Positions 30,479 to 36,906 of a stretch of 36,906 nt of DNA are shown in pieces. Positions within the stretch are counted from its first letter, which is position 1. Each line of letters opens with the position of its first letter. The DNA comes from CAYQMF01 sp964418595 (GTDB lineage: Bacteria; Planctomycetota; UBA1135; UBA2386). The notes below the pieces were generated by a model. It did not search any database. It saw nothing but the letters and a program-made list of their open reading frames with translations, and was not told the DNA's origin. Where the stretch lies: the NCBI GenBank assembly GCA_964418595.1, contig CAYQMF010000058.1, positions 1 through 36,906 of the forward strand, given 5' to 3'. Made by a program: the position numbers and the translations under genes.

Positions 30479-32740
30479 GTGACAGCGGACACTCCGCACG
30501 ACGGGGCGGTGACGGACGGCGGAGCGCTACAGCCGTTCCTCGATGCGTTCGTCGAGGACCGGCGGGCGGGGACCCTGCGACCGCTGGCTTTCTACATCGC
30601 ACTCTGCCCCGGACATGAAGGTGAGGTCGCGGAGCGCTTCGCCACCATCCTCGCCACCCACCCTCCCCCTGCCGCGGCGCCGGCGGAGGCGATCGGACCG
30701 TACCGCGTCGAGCGGGAACTCGGCCGCGGCGGCCAGGGTGTGGTCTACCTGGCCGTCGATGCACGCCTGTCGCGTCGGGTGGCGATCAAGGTGCTGACCG
30801 GGCGGGGCTTTCTCGACACCACCAGCCGGGAGCGCTTCCTCCGCGAGGCCAGGATCGCCGGCCGCCTCGATCACCCCGGCATCTGCCCCGTCTACGACGT
30901 CGGCACGCACGACGGTGACCCGTACCTCGTCATGCGCTACGTCGACGGCGCGGTGCTGTCGGGTCAGGGATACGACACGGAGCCGCTGGCCCTGATCGAG
31001 AAGGTCGCGCGCGCGATCCACGTCGCGCACGAAGCGGGAGTGGTGCACCGCGACCTCAAACCCGGCAACGTGATGATCGATCGCCGCGGCGAACCGGTCG
31101 TGCTCGACTTCGGGCTGGCCCACGACGACAGCGACGATGTCCGCTCGTTGACGCACGTCACCGACCGCATCGGCACGCCGGCGTACATGGCGCCGGAGCA
31201 GATCGAGCCGGGGTTGGGGACGGTCGACCGACGTACGGACGTGTGGGCGCTCGGGGTCATGCTCTGGGAGCGGCTGTTCGGGCAGCGACCCTTCCGCGGA
31301 CCGACGACGACCGCGCTGAGCCACGCCGTCGTGCATGCGCCGCTGCCGAATCCGCGGCGGGGACCGCGTCGTGTGTCGCCCGACCTCGCCGTGGTGATGA
31401 CCACGGCCCTGCAGCGGGCGCCGGCGCGGCGCTACGCGACGGCGCTCGACTTCGCAGAGGACCTGCGGCGCGTCCGCGCGGGCCTGCCGACTCTCGCTCG
31501 CCCGCCGGGGTCGTTCGTCCGCGCGCTGCGTTGGGTCGCGCGCAATCGATTGGTGAGCGCGCTCGCCGGCGCACTGCTGTTGTCGATGGGGCTCGGTCTG
31601 TGGTCCACCATCCGCACCAACCGAGACCTGCGGCGGGCGCTCGCCGACGCGCAGTGGCGCGCCGACGCCTGGTCGGTCGAGATGCTGGTCATGAACAACC
31701 GCCAGACCTGGCGGCGCGACGCGCAGGACCGCTGGATGGTCGAGCTGGCGATCCGACGATTCGAAGACCTGCTCGGCCGGCGCGCGGCACACGTCGCCCA
31801 CCTCGCCACGGTCCCGGCCGACGACGCGCAGTCGCGGCGGGCGCTCGAAGACCATCTGCTGGCCCTGGATCGGCTGACCGGCCACCCGCTCGCCCCGGTC
31901 GAGTGGCTTCGCCACAAGCAGCGGCTGATCGACGACGAGCAGCGCCAGACGCTCGAGGACGCGCGGCCGGCGTGGGAGCGGGTGCTCGCCGAGATCGCAG
32001 CCACGGAGGCGTACGCGGGGCTTCCGCTGACGCCTCAGGTCGGCCTCGTGCCGCTGGGCCGCGATCCGACCTCCGGCCTGCAGGAGTTCGCCCTGTGGCG
32101 CACGGGCACGACGCCGCGACGCGACGCGTCGGGTCGACTGACCCTCGACGAAGACTCGGCCATGGTGTTCGTGCTGGTGCCGCGCGGCACGCTGCCCGCG
32201 GTCGGCGGGGGCTCCGCGCGCGCGGTCGCCCCCTTCCTCATCGGCAAGCACGAGGTCACGGCGGTGCACTGGGAGGCCCTCATCGGGCCGACCACGACCA
32301 AGGAGTCGCCAACGCGCGACCCAGGCCTGCCCCTGCGCGAGATCAGCTATGAGCTCTGGTACGAGCAGCTCTTCTGCAACGGACTCGCGCTCCCCGACGA
32401 GGTGCAGTGGGAGTACGCGGCGCGCGCCGGGGAGGCATTCGCCTGGCCCGGTGGCGACGATCCCGCGTCGATCGCGCAGTTCGCGCGCCTCGACGAACTG
32501 GCCCCGATCGGCACGCGCACGAGCAACGCCTTCGGCCTCCACGACGTGATCGGCAACGTCGCCGAGTTCTGCCGCGACGCCGACGACGTCATCGCGGAGG
32601 CCGCGCAGCGACCGCACTGGTTCCGCGGCGGCCATCACGGCTGCCAGCCGGGGGACGCGACCCTCGCGTCCCGCTACTCGCTGTTCGGGCGCGCGCTCAG
32701 CGCGCGCGTCGGTGCGCGGGCGGTGCGGGGGTGGCGGTGA
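30479..32740 (+). CDS. Membrane Ser/Thr kinase fused to FGE-sulfatase-like domain
   Basis: The 753-residue protein has a short N-terminal helical region, then a Hanks-type kinase at about 73-335: LGRGGQGVVY, ATP-lysine K104 (VAIKVL), HRDLKPGN with D192, DFGLA with D210, and GTPAYMAPEQ. A membrane segment follows (LVSALAGALLLSMGLGLW, about 358-375), then a helical linker to about 510. Residues 560-753 resemble the formylglycine-generating-enzyme/SUMF1 fold: FLIGKHEVTAVHWEAL, GLALPDEVQWEYAARAGEAF, TSNAFGLHDVIGNVAEFCRD, and HWFRGGHHGCQPG. FGE-like domains in such kinases usually sense or bind rather than convert sulfatases. The GTG start is supported by the upstream -10 box; no in-frame ATG lies before the kinase domain. 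Confidence 0.9.
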   Translation: MTADTPHDGAVTDGGALQPFLDAFVEDRRAGTLRPLAFYIALCPGHEGEVAERFATILATHPPPAAAPAEAIGPYRVERELGRGGQGVVYLAVDARLSRRVAIKVLTGRGFLDTTSRERFLREARIAGRLDHPGICPVYDVGTHDGDPYLVMRYVDGAVLSGQGYDTEPLALIEKVARAIHVAHEAGVVHRDLKPGNVMIDRRGEPVVLDFGLAHDDSDDVRSLTHVTDRIGTPAYMAPEQIEPGLGTVDRRTDVWALGVMLWERLFGQRPFRGPTTTALSHAVVHAPLPNPRRGPRRVSPDLAVVMTTALQRAPARRYATALDFAEDLRRVRAGLPTLARPPGSFVRALRWVARNRLVSALAGALLLSMGLGLWSTIRTNRDLRRALADAQWRADAWSVEMLVMNNRQTWRRDAQDRWMVELAIRRFEDLLGRRAAHVAHLATVPADDAQSRRALEDHLLALDRLTGHPLAPVEWLRHKQRLIDDEQRQTLEDARPAWERVLAEIAATEAYAGLPLTPQVGLVPLGRDPTSGLQEFALWRTGTTPRRDASGRLTLDEDSAMVFVLVPRGTLPAVGGGSARAVAPFLIGKHEVTAVHWEALIGPTTTKESPTRDPGLPLREISYELWYEQLFCNGLALPDEVQWEYAARAGEAFAWPGGDDPASIAQFARLDELAPIGTRTSNAFGLHDVIGNVAEFCRDADDVIAEAAQRPHWFRGGHHGCQPGDATLASRYSLFGRALSARVGARAVRGWR

Positions 32741-32743
32741 GCG

Positions 32744-32776
32744 GAGGGGCGGCGGCACTTGCTCGTCTCGCCCCTC
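32744..32776 (+). terminator. Terminator-like hairpin after the kinase-FGE gene
   Basis: GAGGGGCG and CGCCCCTC form an 8-bp stem around a 17-nt loop, starting 3 bp after the stop codon. No T-tract follows. Confidence 0.4.
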
Positions 32777-32888
32777 TCGACGTGCCTTGCGAGTGCATCG
32801 TGCATGCGCTGCGTCAGAAGGGCGCACCCGCACGCGACTCGCGCATGGGAGTTCCCACCGACTCGTCATTCGGCTGGATTCCCGCGCA

Positions 32889-33116
32889 ATGCGCAGCGAG
32901 ACCGGTGCGGTCTCCATTGCTGTCCTCGCGTCTTGCGCAGGCGCGGCGAGTCGACGTCTGAACTGGCTGAGCCTCACTCTCGCCGGCGGCCCCACGATCG
33001 CGTCGCACTCGGCGCTGGCCTTCGACTCCGCGCGCGGCGTGTCGGTGCACTTCGGTGGGCTGGTCGACGTCGCCATCCCGTGCCGTGGGCATCCGGTACC
33101 GCACAGCTCCGGCTGA
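32889..33116 (+). pseudogene. Remnant of a kelch-type exported protein gene
   Basis: A 75-codon frame from the ATG at 32889 begins with a signal-like stretch ending LASCAGAAS. It then reads NWLSLTLAGGPTIASHSA and LAFDSARGVSVHFGG, which resembles the first blade of the kelch proteins common in such genomes (the usual pattern is W-x-x-L, P-x-x-R, H-x-x-A-x-D-x-x-R-G-x-x-x-x-F-G-G). It stops soon after, with no further blades in any plus frame before 33270. It is therefore probably a truncated relic, though a short secreted peptide cannot be excluded. Confidence 0.5.
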
Positions 33117-33121
33117 ACCTC

Positions 33122-33267
33122 CCATCGCAGCCGACGGCCGCAACCCAAAGGGGTTGATGTCGTCGTTGACGCGACGACCAGAAGGGGCCGCCGGCGATGG
33201 TCATCGTCTGGGGCTTCCAGGGCCGCTCGGGCGTGGCGAACGTGGATTCCCGCGGTAGCCTTGGAAG
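33122..33267 (+). repeat. Structured repeat element, copy B
   Basis: Outer stem 33122-33126 with 33196-33200. Main stem 33130-33139 with 33186-33195 (one mismatch). Inner hairpin 33160-33165 with 33172-33177. Shared block CCAGAAGGGGCC at 33178-33189. The second stem, 33214-33223 with 33258-33267 (10 bp, one G-U), encloses TGGCGAA at 33234-33240. The stems differ in sequence from copy A but keep pairing. The 3' arm overlaps the -10-like box at 33256-33261, and the element ends 3 bp before the hydrolase start codon. Confidence 0.7.
33256..33261 (+). promoter_or_regulatory. -10-like box of the secreted hydrolase gene
   Basis: TAGCCT ends 9 nt before the ATG at 33271. It lies within the 3' arm of the second stem of element copy B, so folding of the DNA or binding to the element could affect initiation. 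Confidence 0.4.
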
Positions 33268-33270
33268 AGC

Positions 33271-35499
33271 ATGCCCCCACTCGTCCGCTTCGTCCTGCCG
33301 TGCGTCGTGCTGCTGGTCTTGGCGCCTGCCCTCCCCGCCCAGAGCGGTCTCAACGGCTGGCACCGTGACGGCCAGACCTGGCTCGTCTGGAACGACACCG
33401 GCGTCTCGTTCGGCGGCGTCGAGAGCTGGTCGATCCACCGTTCGTCAGCCCCATTCTCCTCCCTCGCCGACGTGCTTGCCGCGGAGCGCATCGGCCAACT
33501 CTATCCATACGACTGCAAGGCCGAGCGCCTGCGCGCGTCCCTGCCTGGCGGCACGTGGTCGATCCCGGCCGCAGGGACCGGCACCTACCAGCTCGCCACG
33601 AACGAGTCCTTGTTCGTCTACACGCCGCACGCGGCCGTTCCCGAGTACTTCGCTGTGCTCAAGACCGGCGGTACGAGCTACGCCACACTCTCGTCCCCGA
33701 TCGTGCAGGCAGTAGGTGGCGTCAAGCCGCACGTGCAGCACAGCGGCGTCGATGGCGGCCACCGCTACGACGTGTACGCGTACTGGATCGACGGTCGCGC
33801 CGATCACACGAGCGGCGTCAACGGCTTCCCGGTCATGGGCAGCGCGTCGTGTCACGGAGTCCCGTTCCTGTTCGGCGTGTTCGAACCGCAGGCCGGTTTG
33901 CCGCCGCCGCCGATTCCGGCGGTCGTGTTCCTCCATGGGGGCGGCGGGTCGTACTGGAGCTACCGGCCATCGCGCGGATCGACCGTGATGCTCGACCTCG
34001 ACGTGGAAACGGGGCTCTTCGTCAGCGTCGACGAAAACCTCTATCTGAACCATCAAGACTCGGTCTACGGAGCGGCAACCCGCTGGTTCGGTACCTGTCA
34101 GTTGTTCAACCGCTTCGCCGACGTGTTGGGCTCGCCGGCACCGAATGACATCGTCGTCAACTACGCGCAGCGGCGACTGCAATGGATCATCGACTGGCTA
34201 CAGTCCTCGAAGAACGTCGACCCCCAGCGCACCGCCATGGCAGGCCTCTCGCTCGGCGGCCGGGGCACCCACATGTTCGCGCGGGCATTTCCCCAGGAGC
34301 TGTCGGCGGCGCTCGCCTTCGTGCCGCCGACCGAGTTCGAAGGCGGTGAGGGTCCGGCGTTGATGGGCACCGCCGCACAGCCGCTGGCGACCACGCTCGC
34401 CGGCAGTCCCACGATCGTCGACGTGCTCGAGCCGTACGACAGGTTCTCCACGGCCGACCAGCCGTTCACGCGCATCGTCTGCGGTACCGCCGACACGGTT
34501 GCTCCTTGGACCAACAAGCCGACCATGTACCGCCATCTCGACGGTCTGCGCACCGGAGCGGCAATGTACTGGGACGGCCGCGGCCACACGCACGGGAGCG
34601 CTGCTGGCTGGGCGGGCCATCGCTTCACGCTCTCACCGAAGCTCGCCGTCGGAGCGTTGACCGGCCTCCGGGCAAACCAGTCGTTCCCGGCGTTCCATGC
34701 AGTCGACCACGACCTCGCGCAGGCGGGCCAGCAGCCCGACCCGGGCGATCCGGTCGTGCCAGCGAACGGAGCACCGTTCGGAACCTGGGGCGGCTGGTTC
34801 GCCTGGGATCCGGCCACGATCATCGACACGACGAGCGCATGGTCGGTTGGCGTCTGGCTCGAGACGACCTCGACGTGGGCGAACGACAACGCGCCGCTAC
34901 CCTCCGCCCGTGCCAGCGTGACGCTGCGGCGGCAGCAGTCCTTCCTTGCCGCACCGAACGAGGTGCTCTGGTGCAAGCTCGTGGACGCCGCGACCGCGCA
35001 GGTCCAATGGAGCGGAGCCGTGCAGGCCTCCGCCGACGGCACGATCACGATCCCGAACCTGTTCTTCGGAGTGCCTCGACTCGTGCTCTCCGTGCAGAGG
35101 ATCAGCGCGGGTCCCGCACTCGTTCCGTACGGCGTCGCCACCGCCGGATGCACCGGCGCGCCGACGATCTCCGGGAACGGAACGCCGTTCGTCAACACGC
35201 CCGGGTTCGCGATCCTGCACGGCAATGCAACCGCCCATCGCCCCGGCGTCGGCGTGTTCGGCGTCGCGCCGACCAACCTGCTCCTGCTCGGGATGTCGGT
35301 GCACGTCGAGTTGCTCTCGCCACCGGCATTGCTGCTCTCGCTGGCCAGCGATGCCGCCGGTGCCGCGGCCATGCCGGTGCCGATCCCCAACAGCCCCTGG
35401 CTGACCGGCAGTACGTTCTACGTGCAGGGTGCGTGGTTCGACTCTTGCGCGCCCGCGAACCTCGCCGCTTCGCGCGGCCTCGCGTTCACCGTCCAGTGA
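33271..35499 (+). CDS. Secreted alpha/beta hydrolase (esterase/lipase-like) with C-terminal domain
   Basis: The 742-residue protein has a signal peptide (LVRFVLPCVVLLVLAPALPAQ). After an N-terminal beta region of about 200 residues, an alpha/beta-hydrolase core is visible: oxyanion loop FLHGGGGSYW (H222), nucleophile elbow AGLSLGGRG (S327), acid CGTADTVAPW (D408) and histidine DGRGHTHG (H439 or H441). This is a typical Ser-Asp-His triad of esterases and polymer depolymerases, so it may cleave an external ester polymer; the substrate is unknown. Residues 618-742 are the shared C-terminal domain (AGCTGAPTISGNG, FYVQGAWFDSCAPA), possibly for secretion or surface attachment. The start codon follows a -10-like box by 9 nt with no ribosome-binding site. 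It converges with the next gene across 36 bp. Confidence 0.88.
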   Translation: MPPLVRFVLPCVVLLVLAPALPAQSGLNGWHRDGQTWLVWNDTGVSFGGVESWSIHRSSAPFSSLADVLAAERIGQLYPYDCKAERLRASLPGGTWSIPAAGTGTYQLATNESLFVYTPHAAVPEYFAVLKTGGTSYATLSSPIVQAVGGVKPHVQHSGVDGGHRYDVYAYWIDGRADHTSGVNGFPVMGSASCHGVPFLFGVFEPQAGLPPPPIPAVVFLHGGGGSYWSYRPSRGSTVMLDLDVETGLFVSVDENLYLNHQDSVYGAATRWFGTCQLFNRFADVLGSPAPNDIVVNYAQRRLQWIIDWLQSSKNVDPQRTAMAGLSLGGRGTHMFARAFPQELSAALAFVPPTEFEGGEGPALMGTAAQPLATTLAGSPTIVDVLEPYDRFSTADQPFTRIVCGTADTVAPWTNKPTMYRHLDGLRTGAAMYWDGRGHTHGSAAGWAGHRFTLSPKLAVGALTGLRANQSFPAFHAVDHDLAQAGQQPDPGDPVVPANGAPFGTWGGWFAWDPATIIDTTSAWSVGVWLETTSTWANDNAPLPSARASVTLRRQQSFLAAPNEVLWCKLVDAATAQVQWSGAVQASADGTITIPNLFFGVPRLVLSVQRISAGPALVPYGVATAGCTGAPTISGNGTPFVNTPGFAILHGNATAHRPGVGVFGVAPTNLLLLGMSVHVELLSPPALLLSLASDAAGAAAMPVPIPNSPWLTGSTFYVQGAWFDSCAPANLAASRGLAFTVQ

Positions 35500-35535
35500 C
35501 GCATGCGCGATAGGGTCCTTGGCCACGAGGCGCCC

Positions 35536-36519
35536 CTACTTCGCCGCGCAATCCCGCAGCGCGCGCGCCACGAACACGGGCGCCATCTTCTTCCGCCAGG
35601 CGGCCTCGTGGTCGGTGTTGTCCATCGCGCGCGTCGGCTTGAAGGCGGTCTGCGCCGCGGCCTCGATCAGCTCGTCGGTGAGCTTCTTGCCCACGAGCAT
35701 GACCTCCGCCTCCGTCGCCGCGATCGGATGTGAACCAGCACCGCCGATGCGGATGCTCGCCTTGCGCACCGTCTTGCCCTCGAAGTGCAGGCACGCGCCG
35801 ACACCGAGCACCGGGAAGTCGAAGGTCCCCCGCCGCCGCAGCTTGCGGTACGACGCCCGCCAGCCGTTCGGCGGCGGCAGGTGCACCTGGGTCAGCAGCT
35901 CGTCGTGCGCCTTGGTGAGGTAGTCGATGCCATCGTCGCGGTACAGGTCGGCGACCGCGATCCGGCGCGTGCCGGCCTTGCTGGCGAGGGTCACCTCCGC
36001 GCCGATCGCGCTCAGCAACGGCACCGAGTCCGACGACTGCACGGCCCAGCAGCGCGGGCTCGACGGAGCGACCCAGCAGGTCTTGCCGTCGCACTTCATG
36101 CAGAAGCTCACCGACTCCCGCCACTCGTGGGACTGGTCGTAGTAGTTGCAGCGCGTGTCCAGCAGCAGGTTGCCGCCGATGGTCCCCATGTTGCGCAGCA
36201 GCGGCGTCGACACCGACGCGACCGCCGCGGCCAGCGCCGGGTACTCCTCGCGCACGATTCCGTCGCGCTCGAGTTCGCGCAGGGTCACCATCGCGCCGAT
36301 GGTCATGCCCTTCTTCTCGTCGCCGTCGAGACGTTGCAGCGTCTCGACCCCCGCCAGCGAGATCACGTGCGCCGGGCGCTGGTGGCGGCGCTTCATGTTG
36401 GGGTAGAGGTCGGTGCCGCCGGCGACGAAGTGCGCCGCCTTGCCGTGCTCGGCCTTGAGCATCACGGCCTCCGCGATCGTGCGCGCGCGGTGGTAGGTGA
36501 AGGTCGGGAGGCGCAGCAT
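35536..36519 (-). CDS. FAD/4Fe-4S subunit of a xanthine dehydrogenase-family enzyme (HcrB-like)
   Basis: The 327-residue protein is the medium, FAD-binding subunit of a molybdenum hydroxylase. FAD motifs are AGGTDLYPNMKR (residues 33-44) and MGTIGGNLLLDTR (111-123). An insertion follows with cysteines C124, C140, C148 and C157 (plus C143). This 16-8-9 spacing is that of the extra 4Fe-4S cluster in the beta subunit of 4-hydroxybenzoyl-CoA reductase (HcrB), which ordinary xanthine dehydrogenases lack. So the enzyme may act reductively or on an aromatic or acyl-CoA substrate; the true substrate is not shown. The ATG is 2 bp after the stop of the molybdopterin subunit gene, so they form an operon. 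A small 2Fe-2S subunit gene is expected outside the window. Confidence 0.88.
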   Translation of the reverse strand: MLRLPTFTYHRARTIAEAVMLKAEHGKAAHFVAGGTDLYPNMKRRHQRPAHVISLAGVETLQRLDGDEKKGMTIGAMVTLRELERDGIVREEYPALAAAVASVSTPLLRNMGTIGGNLLLDTRCNYYDQSHEWRESVSFCMKCDGKTCWVAPSSPRCWAVQSSDSVPLLSAIGAEVTLASKAGTRRIAVADLYRDDGIDYLTKAHDELLTQVHLPPPNGWRASYRKLRRRGTFDFPVLGVGACLHFEGKTVRKASIRIGGAGSHPIAATEAEVMLVGKKLTDELIEAAAQTAFKPTRAMDNTDHEAAWRKKMAPVFVARALRDCAAK

Positions 36520-36521
36520 GG

Positions 36522-36906
36522 TCAGTTCTTCTCCGCGCCTTGCGCGTCCTTCCTGGGTGCGTCGAGTTCGCGGCCGTCGCCGCCCTGCCACGGCGTGAGC
36601 ACGCGCAGCGGCTCCGGCCAGTCGACCGCCGGCACCGACGCGGGTCCGTGCCGCGCGTCCTTGCCCCTCGCCTTGGCCTGCAGCGCCGCGAACACCTTCT
36701 CCGGCGTCACCGGGATCTCGTCGACGCGCACGCCGACGGCGTCGAACACGGCGTTGGCGACCGCGGGCATCATCGGCAGCAACGGTCCCTGGCCCACCTC
36801 CTTGGCGCCCCACGGTCCGTTGGGGTCGGGGTCCTCGACGATGTAGGTGACGATCTCCGGCGTCTCCATCGTGCTCGGACTCTTGTACTCGAGCAGCGAG
36901 GGGATC
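36522..36906 (-). CDS. Molybdopterin-binding subunit of xanthine dehydrogenase-family enzyme, C-terminal end only
   Basis: About 127 residues are visible; the gene enters from beyond the window. The segment reads IPSLLEYKSPSTMETPEI, GPWGAKEVGQGPLLPMMPAV, ANAVFDAVGVRVDEIPVTPE, which is the conserved C-terminus of the large molybdenum-cofactor subunit (the GAKEVGEG motif carries the catalytic-base glutamate of this family). After that comes a low-complexity charged tail to QGAEKN. It is the partner of the HcrB-like subunit encoded 2 bp downstream. Confidence 0.88.
   Translation of the reverse strand, partial: IPSLLEYKSPSTMETPEIVTYIVEDPDPNGPWGAKEVGQGPLLPMMPAVANAVFDAVGVRVDEIPVTPEKVFAALQAKARGKDARHGPASVPAVDWPEPLRVLTPWQGGDGRELDAPRKDAQGAEKN

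Larger units (their letters stand above)
32741..33270. other. 530-bp spacer between kinase and secreted hydrolase genes
   Basis: Contents in order: a terminator-like hairpin (32744-32776); about 110 bp with nothing recognisable; a decayed 5' end of a kelch-type exported protein gene (32889-33116); and structured element copy B (33122-33267), whose last bases overlap the promoter of the next gene. Confidence 0.6.

Noticed and set aside
33140..33159. Possible integron attC site in element copy B
   Set aside because: The core sites do not fit the RYYYAAC/GTTRRRY consensus and no integrase or cassette array is present.
30527..33280. Minus-strand frame of 917 codons opposite the kinase-FGE gene
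   Set aside because: It is antisense to clear kinase motifs and has no recognisable domain.
1..36906. CRISPR arrays, tRNA/rRNA genes, transposases, integrases or phage genes
   Set aside because: None was seen by reading either strand; the only clear repeats are those listed.

Overview
The window is about 37 kb of very GC-rich chromosomal DNA with dense genes and short spacers. I infer an uncultured or little-studied member of the Planctomycetota. The reasons are several exported proteins ending in the same Gly-x-Gly-Cys-x-Gly type C-terminal domain, FG-GAP propeller proteins, ECF sigma factors next to membrane Ser/Thr kinases, and a kinase fused to a formylglycine-generating-enzyme-like domain. 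The assignment rests on gene content only; no rRNA or tRNA gene is present.

Layout. 1-2317 (minus): the 5' part of lon preceded by, and overlapping, glpK. 2318-2738: a leader region holding four tandem hairpins with covarying stems and an invariant loop. 2739-9272: an exported protein of unknown function (minus), then an FG-GAP propeller/alpha-toroid fusion and a membrane-anchored protein of repeated carboxypeptidase-regulatory-like domains (plus). 9358-15212 (minus): PhzF-family isomerase, FG-GAP protein, and an ECF sigma factor translationally coupled to a TPR Ser/Thr kinase. 15310-17055 (plus): exported protein with an IPT/TIG-like segment. 17177-23456 (minus): a five-gene sialic acid operon (mutarotase, MFS transporter, N-acetylneuraminate lyase, sialidase fused to an SGNH esterase, N-acylglucosamine 2-epimerase), with a divergent VOC-family gene. 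This block is bracketed by a 75-bp direct repeat consisting of the promoter and first ten codons of the next gene, ETF-ubiquinone oxidoreductase (24199-25839), so it looks like an insertion. 25943-27138 (plus): an ECF sigma factor overlapping a second, sigma-like protein. 27151-29655 (minus): large exported protein. 29861-32740: an ECF sigma factor and a kinase-FGE fusion diverging from start codons only 24 bp apart. 32741-33270: long spacer with a terminator-like hairpin, a kelch-type gene remnant and a structured element that also occurs at 29709-29859. 33271-35499 (plus): secreted alpha/beta hydrolase. 35536-36906 (minus): FAD/4Fe-4S subunit and the C-terminus of the molybdopterin subunit of a 4-hydroxybenzoyl-CoA-reductase-like enzyme.

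How the genes work together. The clearest pathway is scavenging of host or marine sialoglycans. The exported sialidase/esterase frees and probably de-O-acetylates sialic acid, the mutarotase speeds anomer conversion, the MFS protein imports it, the lyase splits it to pyruvate plus N-acetylmannosamine, and the epimerase makes N-acetylglucosamine. Regulation appears to rely on ECF sigma/kinase pairs. Many start codons lie only 6-9 nt after a -10-like hexamer, which suggests frequent leaderless mRNAs. Overlaps of four bases (ATGA or GTGA) recur at five gene junctions.
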